Assembly: GCA_016200085.1 (NCBI GenBank)
Contig: JACQFL010000014.1
Location: forward strand, 124,001-188,000
Length of the DNA stretch: 64,000 nt
Source: Candidatus Rokuibacteriota bacterium
GTDB taxonomy: Bacteria; Methylomirabilota; Methylomirabilia; Rokubacteriales; CSP1-6
Direction: 5' to 3'
Below are positions 28,250 to 37,193 of this stretch, one piece after another. The position numbers were made by a program, and so were the translations under genes. The notes under the pieces are model-generated. The model was not told the DNA's origin and did not search any database. It was given only the letters and a program-made list of their open reading frames with translations. The stretch's first letter is position 1. Every line of letters begins with the position of its first letter.

Positions 28250-28279
28250 TCGGGGGGAGCGAAACGCCGCTCCCCCCGA
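28250..28279 (+). terminator. Strong hairpin after rpoA
   Basis: A 12-bp perfect stem (arms 28250-28261 and 28268-28279) with a 6-nt loop starts 7 nt after the rpoA stop. No T-tract follows, as expected in a genome of this G+C content. Likely the rpoA terminator or 3' stabiliser. Confidence 0.6.
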
Positions 28280-28329
28280 AGGCCCCCCACCGCGTCCGCG
28301 GTTCTTTCCCCGCGTGTCAGGCACGGATT

Positions 28330-28469
28330 GCGCCGGCAAAGCCGGCGCGCGAAACATGACTCCCTCCGACACGCTCCAAGAGACAGCGCGACGCCGCGAG
28401 CGGTCCCTGGGACGCCATCCTCCCCACGCCTCTGAAAGGCGAAGTGCGCCGGCGAGGCCGGCGCGCGAA
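28330..28469. repeat. Two copies of a 24-nt hairpin repeat
   Basis: The same 24-nt element at 28330-28353 and 28446-28469 differs only in its 3-nt loop (aaa or gag) and forms a perfect 8-bp stem GCGCCGGC/GCCGGCGC followed by GCGAA. A shortened relative lies near 35435-35455. The 28280-28711 stretch has no supportable gene: open frames here are palindrome artefacts. Confidence 0.65.
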
Positions 28470-28526
28470 CGCGACTTGACGTCGAGATCGGTCTTTCGGG
28501 ACGCCACGCGACCTCGCGGCGGTGGG

Positions 28527-28669
28527 CTGGCGCAGGGGCGGGGAGAGGGGCTGCGGCAACCGTTGTGTACGGGTCGACATCGGCACGCGTATCACGCGGC
28601 GCGCGGACACACGCCCACGACATCACAGTCAGTCGGTTTCCACAGCCCCTCTCCCCGCCCCTGCGCCAG
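28527..28669. repeat. Long inverted repeat, 27-nt perfect arms
   Basis: Arms 28527-28553 and 28643-28669 are exact reverse complements over 27 nt, with partial pairing for about 9 more bases on both sides. The centre is about 70 nt. It lies in the convergent gap between rpoA (+) and dapL (-). Near the ends of its centre it has GTGTAC (28565-28570) and AGTCAGT (28627-28633), also present in the same places in the inverted repeat at 44301-44443 although the arms differ. Confidence 0.8.
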
Positions 28670-28711
28670 GCCGCCGTGGCGCCGCTCACGACGCCGACGC
28701 CGGGGAAAGGG

Positions 28712-29947
28712 CTACAGCGCCAGGCGGGTCTTGATGCGCTCGACAGCTTCCGCCGTCTGATCGCGCTGCCCGAAGGCGGTGAGCCGGAGATACCCTTCGC
28801 CCGCGGGCCCGAATCCCGCGCCGGGCGTGCTGACGACGTGGGTCTCGTTGAGCAGCTTGTCGAAGAAGTCCCAGGAGCCGAGGCCGGCCGGAGTCTTCAC
28901 CCAGATGTAGGGCGCGTTGCGGCCGCCGTACACGGTCAGGCCGATGCCCTCGAGCCCCTGGCGGATGATCCGCGCGTTCTCCATGTAGAAGGCGATGCCG
29001 TCGCGGACCTGACGCCGGCCCTGGGGGGTGTAGACGGCGGCGGCGGCGCGCTGGACGATGTAGGGCACACTGTTGAACTTGGTGGACTGGCGGCGCAGCC
29101 ACAGCGCGTTGAGGCTCACGGACTCGCCCGACACCGAGCGGCCCTGCACGGTCCTGGGCACCACGGTGTAGGCGCAGCGCGTGCCGGTGAAGCCGGCGGT
29201 CTTGGAGAAACTGCGGAACTCGATGGCCACCTCGCGCGCGCCCTCCACCTCGAAGATCGACCGGGGCACGTCGGGGTCCTGGATGTACGCCTCGTAGGCG
29301 GCGTCGTAGAGGATGACCGACCCGTGGCGTCGCGCGTACTCGATCCAGCGCGCGAGCGTCTCGCGCGTCATCACGGCCCCGGTGGGGTTGTTCGGATAGC
29401 AGAGGTAGATCAGGTCGACGGGTCGATCGGGCAGCGCGGGCAGGAAGCCGTTCTCGACCGTGCACGGCAGGTAGACGAGCGCGCCGTACCGCCCGCTCGC
29501 GTCCGCCGGGCCGCCGCGGCCGGCCATCACGTTGCTGTCCACGTACACGGGGTAGACGGGATCGGTCACCGCCACCACGCAGTCCGGCGCGAAGATCTCC
29601 TGGATGTTCGCGCTGTCGCTCTTGCCCCCGTCGCTGATGATGACCTCGTCGGAGGTGATGGGGATGCCGCGCGCGCGGTAGTCGTGCTCGACGATGGCGT
29701 CGATCAGGAAGTCGTAGCCCGCGTCGGGGCCGTAGCCCCGGAAGGTTTCCGTCCGCGCCATCTCCTCGACGGCCGCGTGCAAGGCCTCGATGATCGCGGG
29801 CGCCAGCGGCTGGGTGACGTCGCCGATGCCGAGCCGGATGAGGCGCGCCTGCGGGTGCTCGCCCTGGAATGCCTTCACCCGCCGGGCGATCTCGGAGAAG
29901 AGATAGCTGCTCTTGAGCTTGAGATAGTTCTCGTTGATGTGTGCCAC
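28712..29947 (-). CDS. dapL: LL-diaminopimelate aminotransferase
   Basis: Class I/II PLP aminotransferase that makes LL-DAP directly from tetrahydrodipicolinate and glutamate, bypassing acylated intermediates. 411 residues, the DapL length. [17 protein letters not shown] and [18 protein letters not shown] are DapL-specific N-terminal blocks; PNNPTGAV binds the PLP pyridine side, Y in YDAAYEAYI and Schiff-base lysine K249 in [12 protein letters not shown] are present. GTG at 29947 follows a TAGAAT by 6 nt and lies inside the 3' end of comEC, with which it overlaps by 73 bp. Confidence 0.93.
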   Translation of the reverse strand: MAHINENYLKLKSSYLFSEIARRVKAFQGEHPQARLIRLGIGDVTQPLAPAIIEALHAAVEEMARTETFRGYGPDAGYDFLIDAIVEHDYRARGIPITSDEVIISDGGKSDSANIQEIFAPDCVVAVTDPVYPVYVDSNVMAGRGGPADASGRYGALVYLPCTVENGFLPALPDRPVDLIYLCYPNNPTGAVMTRETLARWIEYARRHGSVILYDAAYEAYIQDPDVPRSIFEVEGAREVAIEFRSFSKTAGFTGTRCAYTVVPRTVQGRSVSGESVSLNALWLRRQSTKFNSVPYIVQRAAAAVYTPQGRRQVRDGIAFYMENARIIRQGLEGIGLTVYGGRNAPYIWVKTPAGLGSWDFFDKLLNETHVVSTPGAGFGPAGEGYLRLTAFGQRDQTAEAVERIKTRLAL

Positions 29948-32256
29948 GCGCGCATTCTAGCAGACGCGGCCGCGGGCTCGCAGGCCGCCTCGGGATCGAG
30001 GCACCGCCGCTCCAGGCGTCCCGACGCCCAGCCGCGCACCTGCAGCGTGCGCCCGTCCGTCTCGACGATCACCGCGCCGTCGAGGTCGGTCCGGTAGACC
30101 GAGGCGCCGGCCGCGGCGAGGCGGGCCAGGACCTCCCGCGCGGGATGGCCATAGGTGTTGCGCGTCCCGACCGAGATGACGGCGATGGTCGGCGCCACCG
30201 CGCCGAGGAACTCCGCACTGCTCGATCCTCGTGAGCCGTGGTGGCCCACCTTGAGCACGCTCGCCGCGAGCGACGCGCGGGAGGCGACGAGGGCCCGCTC
30301 GGTCGTGTCGGGGATGTCCGAGGCGAGCAGGATCGACGCGAGGCCGTGATCGAGCCTGAGCACGAGCGCGCGCTCGTTGCGCGTGAGGAGGGGCGCATCG
30401 GACGGCGGCGCCGGCGAGGCCACGAGCACGGGACCGAGCCAGCGCGGGCCCCGCGCGAAGGTCTCGCTCGTCCACGTCTCGCCGACGGCGAAGAGGCGGC
30501 GGATCGAGGCCATCCCTCCCGCGTGATCGAGGTCGTCGTGCGTGGTCGCCACCGCGGCCAGCCGCATCAGCCCGCGGTTCCAGAGCACGGGCGCCACCAC
30601 GCGCTCGCCCGCGTCGATCCGCCCGGGGCCGCCCGGACCGGCGTCCACGAGCGCGGCGCGTCCGTCCGGCGACTCGATGATGATCGCGTCGCCCTGGCCG
30701 ACGTCGAGCACGATCACCCGCAGCCAGCCGTCGGCCGGGCGCACCAGGGGCCAGACCTCGAGCGCGACGGCGGCCGCCAGCAGCACGCCGGCCGCACCGG
30801 CGGCCAGCCGCGCCGCCCGGCGGTGGGCGTCACGCAGGCGCCACCACGCCAGCGCGAGCCCGAGCGCCGCCACGTAGGCGGCGACGGCCGGCCAGCCCGG
30901 CGCGGGCGCGTGCACGAGGGCGCCGGGGATGGCGGCGGTGAGCGCGGCGGCGGCGCGCAGCCCCAGCAGGAGCGGCCACGAGGCGTCGAACAGCACGGCC
31001 GCCGCCGTCTCGCTGGCGAACGACAGGGCCACCGCGAGCAGGCCGAGCACCGTCGCGATGCCGGCCAGCGGCACGGCGGCGAGGTTCGAGAGCGGCCCGA
31101 CCGTGTTGATCTGGTTGAAGTGCACCAGGCCGACCGGCAGGACGGCCAGTTGCGCGGCGAGGCTCACGCCGAGCGAGCCGGCGACGAGCCCGCGCGGCAG
31201 CGGGGCGACGACGATCCCGCACGTCGCCGCGAAGGAGAGCTGGAAGCCGGGATCGTGGAGATCGCCGGGGCGCACGGCGAGGATCGCGAGCGCGGCCAGG
31301 GCCAGCCCGTTCAGTACCGAGGACTCGCGGTCGAGCAGGAGCGCGCCGAAGACCAGCACGCCCATCACGCCCGCGCGGAGGACCGAGGCCTGGGGGCCGA
31401 CGACGCACACGAAGCCGACGACCACGAGCAGCGCCCCGAGGGCGGCGCCCCGCCGGCCGGCGCCGGCCAGTGCGAGCAGCGCGAACATCGTGCCGCCGAC
31501 GAGGGCGACGTTGAAGCCGGAGACGGCGAGCACGTGGTACATCCCGGCGCGGCGAAAGGCGTCGTCGATCTCGCGGGGCAGATCGCGTCGTTCGCCAAGG
31601 AGCAGCCCGCCCATCAGCGCGGCGGAGGCCGGAGGCAGGGCCCGGGCGATCGCGTCGAGCGCGGACTGGCGCAGGCGCGCGTGCCACGCCGCGGGCACGT
31701 CCTCGACGATGGCCACGCGCTCGGTCCGCGCCGTGCCCACCACGGCGATTCCCTCGCGCGCCAGGTGCTCGGCGTAGTCGAAGCCACCGGGATTACGGAA
31801 GCCCGTCGCACGGGCGAGCCGAACCTCCGCCGCGATCCGATCGCCCTCGCTCAGCTCGGCGCCCTCGCCGTAGAGCGTGAGCTGCACGACGCCGGAGCGC
31901 GGCTCGCGCGCCGTGCGCTCGACCTCGACGCGGACGCGCACCCGATCCGGCGCATAGCGGACGGGCGCCTCGGCAACACGGCCTTCGACGATCCCACGCC
32001 AGGGCATGGCCAGCCGCGCCACGTCGTCGGGCGGCGGCGAGGGTGGCGCCGCGCACAGCGCTCCGAGGGCGACGACGCCGAGCAGGACGGCCGCCGATCC
32101 GGCGAGCAGGCGGCCGAGGACCAGCGAGGTCGCCGCCACCGCGAGCCCGGCTCCCCAGAGGCCCCACGCGCCCGCGGCGGGCAGCGCCGGGCCGACGGCC
32201 ACGCCCGTGCCGAGCGCCACGGCGAGCGGCACGAGGGGGATCCGGGCGAGGGTCAC
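29875..32256 (-). CDS. comEC: ComEC/Rec2-family DNA uptake protein
   Basis: Inner-membrane channel for natural transformation. 793 residues: two membrane helices and an OB-like DUF4131 region to about 200, the Competence domain (about 210-470) with [15 protein letters not shown], and a metallo-beta-lactamase domain from about 515 with [24 protein letters not shown] (H-x-D-x-D-H) and [13 protein letters not shown]. The C-terminus runs past the MBL domain into a 35-residue arginine/serine-rich tail that overlaps dapL, so the tail is probably not functional. Overlaps comEA by 4 bp. Confidence 0.92.
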   Translation of the reverse strand: MTLARIPLVPLAVALGTGVAVGPALPAAGAWGLWGAGLAVAATSLVLGRLLAGSAAVLLGVVALGALCAAPPSPPPDDVARLAMPWRGIVEGRVAEAPVRYAPDRVRVRVEVERTAREPRSGVVQLTLYGEGAELSEGDRIAAEVRLARATGFRNPGGFDYAEHLAREGIAVVGTARTERVAIVEDVPAAWHARLRQSALDAIARALPPASAALMGGLLLGERRDLPREIDDAFRRAGMYHVLAVSGFNVALVGGTMFALLALAGAGRRGAALGALLVVVGFVCVVGPQASVLRAGVMGVLVFGALLLDRESSVLNGLALAALAILAVRPGDLHDPGFQLSFAATCGIVVAPLPRGLVAGSLGVSLAAQLAVLPVGLVHFNQINTVGPLSNLAAVPLAGIATVLGLLAVALSFASETAAAVLFDASWPLLLGLRAAAALTAAIPGALVHAPAPGWPAVAAYVAALGLALAWWRLRDAHRRAARLAAGAAGVLLAAAVALEVWPLVRPADGWLRVIVLDVGQGDAIIIESPDGRAALVDAGPGGPGRIDAGERVVAPVLWNRGLMRLAAVATTHDDLDHAGGMASIRRLFAVGETWTSETFARGPRWLGPVLVASPAPPSDAPLLTRNERALVLRLDHGLASILLASDIPDTTERALVASRASLAASVLKVGHHGSRGSSSAEFLGAVAPTIAVISVGTRNTYGHPAREVLARLAAAGASVYRTDLDGAVIVETDGRTLQVRGWASGRLERRCLDPEAACEPAAASARMRAWHTSTRTISSSRAAISSPRSPGG
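29954..29959 (-). promoter_or_regulatory. Candidate -10 (TAGAAT) six bases before dapL GTG
   Basis: On the minus strand TAGAAT is followed by exactly 6 nt and then the dapL GTG. It lies inside the comEC coding region. The geometry, and the lack of any ribosome binding site, indicates a leaderless transcript for dapL. Confidence 0.45.
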
Positions 32257-32741
32257 GGCGCCGGGCCGGTGGTGACGAGGGCCCGCAGCCGCTCGAGACG
32301 GCTCCGGCCGAGGCCACGGACACGCCGGAGATCGTCGACGGCGGCGAACGGGCCGTCGCTCTCGCGTGCCTCCACGATGCGGGCGGCGAGGGCGGGGCCG
32401 ACGCCGGGCAGCCGCGTCAGCTCCTCCGCGCTGGCGCGGTTGAGATCGACGACGACGACCGCCGGCTCGCCCGGCGCGGGCGGCCGGTGCTTCGGCCGCT
32501 GCGTCTCGGGCCCCTCGCCCGGGCCGGGGCGACGGCCCTCTCGCGCCGGTCGTGCGGACGGCGGAAGCGGCGCCGCGCCCGGCCCGGCCGCGGTGGCATC
32601 ATCGGGCGAAAGATCGAAGCGCTCCGCGCGCTCGACGACGTCCGGATGGCGCTCGCGCCAGTGGCCGATCGCGAGGCCGCCGCCGACGGTGGCGAGCGCG
32701 CCGAGCAGGAGCGCCAGCTGATGTCGCGTGTAGAGCGTCAC
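32253..32741 (-). CDS. comEA: ComEA-like helix-hairpin-helix DNA-binding protein
   Basis: 162 residues. One N-terminal membrane helix (about 7-25), a proline/arginine-rich linker to about 90, then a ComEA HhH domain: VDLNRASAEELTRLPGVGP and IVEARESDGPFAAVDDLRRV with a final LGRSRLERLRALV. It should bind incoming double-stranded DNA outside the membrane and hand it to ComEC, whose gene overlaps its stop. In some bacteria ComEA-like HhH proteins have other roles, but the comEC pairing supports competence. Confidence 0.87.
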   Translation of the reverse strand: MTLYTRHQLALLLGALATVGGGLAIGHWRERHPDVVERAERFDLSPDDATAAGPGAAPLPPSARPAREGRRPGPGEGPETQRPKHRPPAPGEPAVVVVDLNRASAEELTRLPGVGPALAARIVEARESDGPFAAVDDLRRVRGLGRSRLERLRALVTTGPAP

Positions 32742-32816
32742 GTCCCGACCATGGCACGCGCCTGACGCGACTGACTAGAGTGGAATATTTCTGACGGTTT
32801 TACGGGGGGTCTGGGG

Positions 32817-32896
32817 ATCGAGGAGCGCCCCGGGTTCCCCGGGGCGCTGCCGAGCGTTGGGGGGTCTGGGGGGCGCCCGGAGCCCCCCAGCTTCAA
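32817..32896. repeat. Dispersed GC-rich intergenic repeat, copy A
   Basis: About 80 nt beginning ATCGAGGAGCG and ending CCCCCCAGCTTCAA on +. Contains an 11-bp perfect hairpin (32823-32848 region) and a second hairpin with G6/C6 arms. It differs from copy C (51986-52065) at about seven positions. Lies just 3' of the alcohol dehydrogenase gene (-) and 5' of comEA. No transposase or open frame. Confidence 0.85.
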
Positions 32897-34012
32897 CTAA
32901 GGCGCGAGGGCGGCGCGCGTGATGGTCGTCGTCTCCTTGGCGTGCCACTCGGAGGCGGCGAACGCCTCGTTGATCTTCTCGAGCGGGTAGGTGTGCGAGA
33001 GCAGGCGGTCGAAGGGGAAGCGCTGGCGGTTGCGCACGAGGAAGTCGAGCGCGCGCGGGATCACCCAGGGGTCGTACTGGATCACGCCCACGATCGACTT
33101 GGAGCCCCACACGAGCAGCGAGGGCTCGAGCTCGACCTTCTGGCCGCGGCTGATAGTGCCGATCTCGAGGTACGTCCCGCCCGAGCGCAGCATCTCGATG
33201 CCCTCGGGAATGACGTGGGCAAAGCCCACGAAGTCGCACGCGACGTCGGCGCCGACGCCGCCCGTCAGCTTCCGGACCAGCGCCACGCGGTCCTTGCGCT
33301 CGGTCACCTCGCGGAGGTCGATCGTGTGATCGGCGCCGAATGCCTTGGCCAGCTCGAGCCGGCCCGGGATCTGGTCCACCACGATCACCATGGCGGCGCC
33401 CTTGTCCCTGGCCACCGCCGCGGCCTGGAGCCCGAGCCCGCCCGCGCCCTGGATCACCACGGTGCCGCCGAAGCGCAGGCCCGCGCGCTCGAGCCCGTAG
33501 ATGACCTGGCAGAGCGCGCAGTTCACCGGCGCCACCAGCGCGTCGGAGAGCGCGTCCGGGACCTTGAAGATCGCCCCGCCGGGCCGCAGGTAGTAGTACT
33601 CCGCGAACGCCCCGTGGAAGTGCGGGAACTGCGAGGGGCCGAGCGGCCGCTCGAGCTTCGCCGGGCACGCGGCGAACTCCTTGTTCAGACACGCGTAGCA
33701 GCGGCCGCACGGATAGAAGTAGGTGTAGGCGACGCGGTCGCCCTCCGCGAGCGGGCGGCCGAGCGAATCGGTCTTCACGCGGGCGCCCAGCTTCGCCACG
33801 CGCCCCGTCATCTCGTGGCCGAAGATCCAGCCGTCCTCGGGCAGGCGCAGCGGCGCGTCGCCCCTCCAGAAGTGCAGGTCCGAGCCGCAGACGTTGGCCA
33901 GCGACACCCTGATGAGGACGGCGTCCGGCTCCACCTCGGGGATGCGGACGTCGCGGATCTCGAAGGGCTTGCCCGGACCGAAGAAGACCGCGGCTCGGCC
34001 GGTGGCGCTCAT
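32897..34012 (-). CDS. Zinc-dependent alcohol dehydrogenase (MDR superfamily)
   Basis: 371 residues. Catalytic-zinc ligands in [12 protein letters not shown] and GHEMTG, structural-zinc cysteines in [19 protein letters not shown], and the nucleotide-binding [14 protein letters not shown]. Oxidises or reduces an alcohol/aldehyde with NAD(P); substrate not readable (threonine dehydrogenase, sorbitol dehydrogenase and 2-deoxy-scyllo-inosamine dehydrogenase types share the pattern). ATG overlaps the lysC stop by 4 bp, so it is transcribed with lysC, although no pathway link is known. Confidence 0.87.
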   Translation of the reverse strand: MSATGRAAVFFGPGKPFEIRDVRIPEVEPDAVLIRVSLANVCGSDLHFWRGDAPLRLPEDGWIFGHEMTGRVAKLGARVKTDSLGRPLAEGDRVAYTYFYPCGRCYACLNKEFAACPAKLERPLGPSQFPHFHGAFAEYYYLRPGGAIFKVPDALSDALVAPVNCALCQVIYGLERAGLRFGGTVVIQGAGGLGLQAAAVARDKGAAMVIVVDQIPGRLELAKAFGADHTIDLREVTERKDRVALVRKLTGGVGADVACDFVGFAHVIPEGIEMLRSGGTYLEIGTISRGQKVELEPSLLVWGSKSIVGVIQYDPWVIPRALDFLVRNRQRFPFDRLLSHTYPLEKINEAFAASEWHAKETTTITRAALAP

Positions 34013-35232
34013 GAGGGGGCTCCCTTCCCGACCTCGAACACGTCGTGCAGCGCGCGCACGGCCAGCTCGGCGTACTTGTCCTCGATGACGCACGAGATCG
34101 CGATCTCCGAGGTCGAGATCATCTGGATGTTGATGCCTTCCTTGGCCAGCGCCCCGAACATCCGGCCGGCGACGCCGGAGTGGCTGCGCATGCCGACCCC
34201 GACGATCGAGACCTTGGCCACGCGCTCGTCGTGCGACACACCCTGAGCGCCGACCTTGCGCGCGACGTCCTCCAGCGCCGCCACCGCGCGGGCGTGGTCG
34301 CCGCGGGGGACGGTGAACGACATGTCCGTGTAGCCGTCGCGGCTGATGTTCTGCACGATCATGTCGACGACGATGTTGCGCTCGGCGATGGCGCCGAAGA
34401 CCTGCCCCGCGATGCCCGGCCGGTCCGGCACCCGGAGGATCGAGATCTTCGCCTGGTTGCGGTCGTGGGTGACGCCCGTCACCACCATCTCCTCCATGGC
34501 CTGCTCCTCCCTGGTGACGAGCGTGCCGGGATCGGACTTGAAGGCGGAGCGCACGTGGACGGGCACGCCGTACTTCTTGGCGAACTCCACCGAGCGTGAC
34601 TGGAGCACCTTGGCCCCGAGGCTGGCGAGCTCCAGCATCTCCTCGTAGGACACGCGCCCGAGCTTGCGGGCGTCGGGGACGACGTTGGGATCGGCGGTGT
34701 AGACGCCGTCCACGTCGGTGTAGATCTCGCACACGTCGGCCTTCAGGGCGGCGGCCAGCGCCACCGCGGTGAGGTCGGAGCCGCCCCGGCCGAACGTGGT
34801 GATCTCGTCGCCCTCGCTGAGCCCCTGGAAGCCGGCGACCACCGCGATCTCGCCGGCGTCCAGCGCGGCGCGCACCCGCGAGGCGTCGATGCGGGTGAGC
34901 CGGGCCCGGGTGTGCGCGGCGTCGGTCCGCATCCCGGTCTGGGGGCCGGTGAAGGAGCGCGCGCGGCGGCCGAGGCCGTGCAGCGCCATCGCGAGCAGGG
35001 CGATGGTGACCTGCTCGCCCGTGGCGAGCAGCATGTCCATCTCGCGCGGATCCGGGGTCGAGGTGATCTCCGAGGCGAGCGCGACGAGCCCGTCGGTGGT
35101 CCGCCCCATCGCGGACACCACGACGACGACCTGATGGCCGGCCGCGCTCTCGGCGACCCGGCGGGCGACGCTGGCGATCCGGGCGGGATCGGCGACGGAC
35201 GACCCGCCATACTTCTGCACGATCACCGCCAT
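34009..35232 (-). CDS. lysC: Aspartate kinase
   Basis: First step of the aspartate family pathway: aspartate to 4-phosphoaspartate. 407 residues, monofunctional single-chain class. [15 protein letters not shown] is the family signature with K7, [19 protein letters not shown] binds substrate, and [14 protein letters not shown] is the catalytic/ATP block. Two ACT domains follow from about 265 ([17 protein letters not shown] and [19 protein letters not shown]), so feedback inhibition by lysine and/or threonine is expected. Followed by the alcohol dehydrogenase. Confidence 0.95.
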   Translation of the reverse strand: MAVIVQKYGGSSVADPARIASVARRVAESAAGHQVVVVVSAMGRTTDGLVALASEITSTPDPREMDMLLATGEQVTIALLAMALHGLGRRARSFTGPQTGMRTDAAHTRARLTRIDASRVRAALDAGEIAVVAGFQGLSEGDEITTFGRGGSDLTAVALAAALKADVCEIYTDVDGVYTADPNVVPDARKLGRVSYEEMLELASLGAKVLQSRSVEFAKKYGVPVHVRSAFKSDPGTLVTREEQAMEEMVVTGVTHDRNQAKISILRVPDRPGIAGQVFGAIAERNIVVDMIVQNISRDGYTDMSFTVPRGDHARAVAALEDVARKVGAQGVSHDERVAKVSIVGVGMRSHSGVAGRMFGALAKEGINIQMISTSEIAISCVIEDKYAELAVRALHDVFEVGKGAPS

Positions 35233-35389
35233 CGCCGAGCCCGCATGGCCCCGCAGCCTACACGACCCCCCCGCCGCCTTTCAACTCACGCCACGATGGC
35301 TCACGCGCTCCCACACGACCCGAATTGTGACAGGCGTTGTTGAACCGCGCGGACGGAACTGGCGTAGAGCGACTGGTCAACCGCTCCGA

Positions 35390-35408
35390 GCGCGGGCTTC
35401 GCCCGCGC
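35390..35408. terminator. GC-rich hairpin in the DinB-lysC gap
   Basis: Perfect 8-bp stem GCGCGGGC/GCCCGCGC with a TTC loop. The stretch 35233-35496 between the DinB stop and lysC start (both on -) contains this hairpin, the one at 35467 and a short GCGCC-containing repeat near 35435; no gene is supported. Confidence 0.4.
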
Positions 35409-35466
35409 AATCCTGTTCGAGGGGGGAGGCAGGGAGGAGTGCGCCGGCAGGCGCGCGACGACCGTC

Positions 35467-35490
35467 GGAAGGGGGGCGAAGCCCCCCTCC
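35467..35490 (-). terminator. Probable terminator after the DinB gene
   Basis: An almost perfect hairpin with six G and six C arms around a CGAAG core, immediately 3' of the DinB stop on the minus strand. No T-tract. Likely ends the DinB transcript. Confidence 0.55.
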
Positions 35491-35496
35491 GAGTGC

Positions 35497-35988
35497 CTAA
35501 ACCCGCTGCGGAACGGGCGCGCCGGTGACGGCGGCGCGCGTGGTCTCCATCTGCGCCAGATGCTCGAGGTCGTGCTCGGCGAGATAGCGGGCGTACTCCT
35601 CGATGGTCAACGTCCCGCACGTCGGCGTCGTGCCCTTGCGCTCCCAGTGGGCTTCCGCGAGGGCGTCGAGGAAGGTCAGGGTGTCGGCGCGCACGCGTCG
35701 GAACGCCGCGAGCGCCGCGGACCAGTCCCCGGACTGCGGCGGGGCGGCGAAGCCGGTGCGCGAGGCGGACGACGACACGAAGACGGGCCCGTCCTCGACC
35801 AGCATGCGCCGCAGCCGCGGCAGCACCACCTCCCGCTCGCCGCGGATCAGGTGCTGGAGGATTTCGACCATCGACCATTCATCGTCCCGCGCACGGCGGG
35901 TCATCTGTCCAGGAAGCAGGCCGGCCCCGAGGTCCATCGCGGTCTTGGCGGTGGCTCGGAGCGTGCGAAGGATTTCCTCACGGGTCAT
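35497..35988 (-). CDS. DinB-like four-helix-bundle protein
   Basis: 163 residues with the DinB_2 layout: MTREEILRTLRATAKTAM in helix 1, DDEWSMVEILQHLIRGEREV in helix 2 with a metal-ligand histidine, and a final helix YARYLAEHDLEHLAQMETTRA with H-x2-H in HDLEH. The spacing of histidines matches the metal-binding DinB/YfiT superfamily, many of whose members are thiol-dependent transferases. Substrate unknown. ATG 35988 is preceded by a GGAGACC sequence at good distance; longer frames upstream are unlike the family. Confidence 0.78.
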   Translation of the reverse strand: MTREEILRTLRATAKTAMDLGAGLLPGQMTRRARDDEWSMVEILQHLIRGEREVVLPRLRRMLVEDGPVFVSSSASRTGFAAPPQSGDWSAALAAFRRVRADTLTFLDALAEAHWERKGTTPTCGTLTIEEYARYLAEHDLEHLAQMETTRAAVTGAPVPQRV

Positions 35989-36172
35989 GGGGTCTCCGTG
36001 TGGTGCGGTGATTGGGCCCAGCAGCGGCTGCGCGACGTGCATAGTCGATGCCGGCCGGAGTCCTCTGCCCGGATTCGAGTCTTTTCGCGCGTTCTTCGGT
36101 GGTTCGGCACGAATGAAGCTCCCGCCGCAGGGGTCATGTGACGAAAAACGGCAGGGGATGTGGCGTGTTTTG

Positions 36173-37054
36173 TCAGCAGGCGCCGTCAGCGCTTGCCGGG
36201 AACTCGCTCGCGGGGCGGGAGCGCACGGCCTCGCCGAGGCTGACGTGCTCCCGGAGCAGATAGAGCCAGCCGACGAGGGTGACCGAGATCGTCTGCGCGG
36301 CGTGCAGGAGCAGCGCGTAGGCGGCGGCCGCCGTGGGGGGGACCCCGAACAGCCCGACGGCGAGCGCGGCGGCGTAGTGGAAGACCCCGACATACCCGGG
36401 AGCGGAAGGAATGCTGACGCCCAGCCCCACGAACGCCAGGACCGTCCAGCCCGCGATCCACGGCAGCGCCAGGTCGAGCGCGCGCAGCATCGTCCAGGCC
36501 GCCGCCGCCGGACAGGCCCACACCACGACCGTCCAGACCAGCAGCGGGACGACGTGCCGCGGGCTGCGGATGCCGTCGAGCCCGCGGGCGAAGGTGGCGA
36601 GACCGGTCTGGACGCGATGCTCGAGCCGCGGCCGGCGCGCCAGCGCCCAGGCGGTCAGCGCGCGGAAGCGGCCGGGCGCGGCGGCCAGCGATATCAAGAC
36701 CGCGGCGGCGCCCGCATCCACCGCGAGCAACACCGTCGCGGTCGCGCGGAAGATCGCGGGGACGGGCATGAGCAGGACGAGCGAGCCGAGGATGAGCACG
36801 ATGGTCAGGCTGTCGAGCACGCGCTCGACGATCAGCGTGGCCAGGATCATCCAGAATCCGCCGCCCCGCCGCCGCGCCGCCACGTAGACCCGCACCAGCT
36901 CTCCGGCGCGCAGCGGCAGCACGTTGTTCGCCATGTAGCCGATCATCACCGCGGCGACGAGCCCCCGCGGCGACTCGCCAGGCGGGAAGAGGTAACGCCA
37001 CCGGCGCGCGCGCGCCCACAGCCCGAGCGGCGCCAGCGCGGCGGAGAGCAGCAC
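36173..37054 (-). CDS. LPG synthase-like membrane protein (UPF0104/AglD family)
   Basis: Seven or more hydrophobic helices and the family blocks RARRWRYLF, YMANNVLPLRAGELVRVY (the N-x-x-P-x-R-x-G-E motif), ERVLDSLTIVL and GLGVSIPSAPGYVGVFHYA. Members flip or transfer lipid-linked groups, including lysyl-phosphatidylglycerol synthases and glycosyltransferases, but this one has no C-terminal aminoacyl-transferase domain. The coordinates use GTG 37054. The same frame upstream encodes a further conserved-looking helix and the typical R-x-x-RWxW segment up to about 37189, with no ATG, GTG or TTG; the real start is probably a CTG at 37189 or 37174, overlapping hom. Confidence 0.8.
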   Translation of the reverse strand: MLLSAALAPLGLWARARRWRYLFPPGESPRGLVAAVMIGYMANNVLPLRAGELVRVYVAARRRGGGFWMILATLIVERVLDSLTIVLILGSLVLLMPVPAIFRATATVLLAVDAGAAAVLISLAAAPGRFRALTAWALARRPRLEHRVQTGLATFARGLDGIRSPRHVVPLLVWTVVVWACPAAAAWTMLRALDLALPWIAGWTVLAFVGLGVSIPSAPGYVGVFHYAAALAVGLFGVPPTAAAAYALLLHAAQTISVTLVGWLYLLREHVSLGEAVRSRPASEFPASADGAC

Positions 37055-37193
37055 CCAGTCCCAGCGCGCGCGGCGCAGGACGCGGGCAAGCTCGTGGAGA
37101 TCGACGCTGCGGAAGAGGACGACGACGAGGGCGACGCTGATGGCGACGCCCAGGACGAGCTTGAGCCGCTTCAGATGGCCCCGCGCCAGCCGT

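Noticed and set aside
28231-28689. Open frames on both strands in the rpoA-dapL gap
   Set aside because: They are created by GC-rich palindromes, have no ribosome binding site and no recognisable protein features.
35273-35499. Mobile-element end near the DinB gene
   Set aside because: Hairpins here are terminator-like; no transposase, target duplication or terminal inverted repeats were found.
36051-36090. tRNA T-arm-like GGATTCGAGTC
   Set aside because: No matching 5-bp T stem, anticodon arm or acceptor stem could be folded around it.
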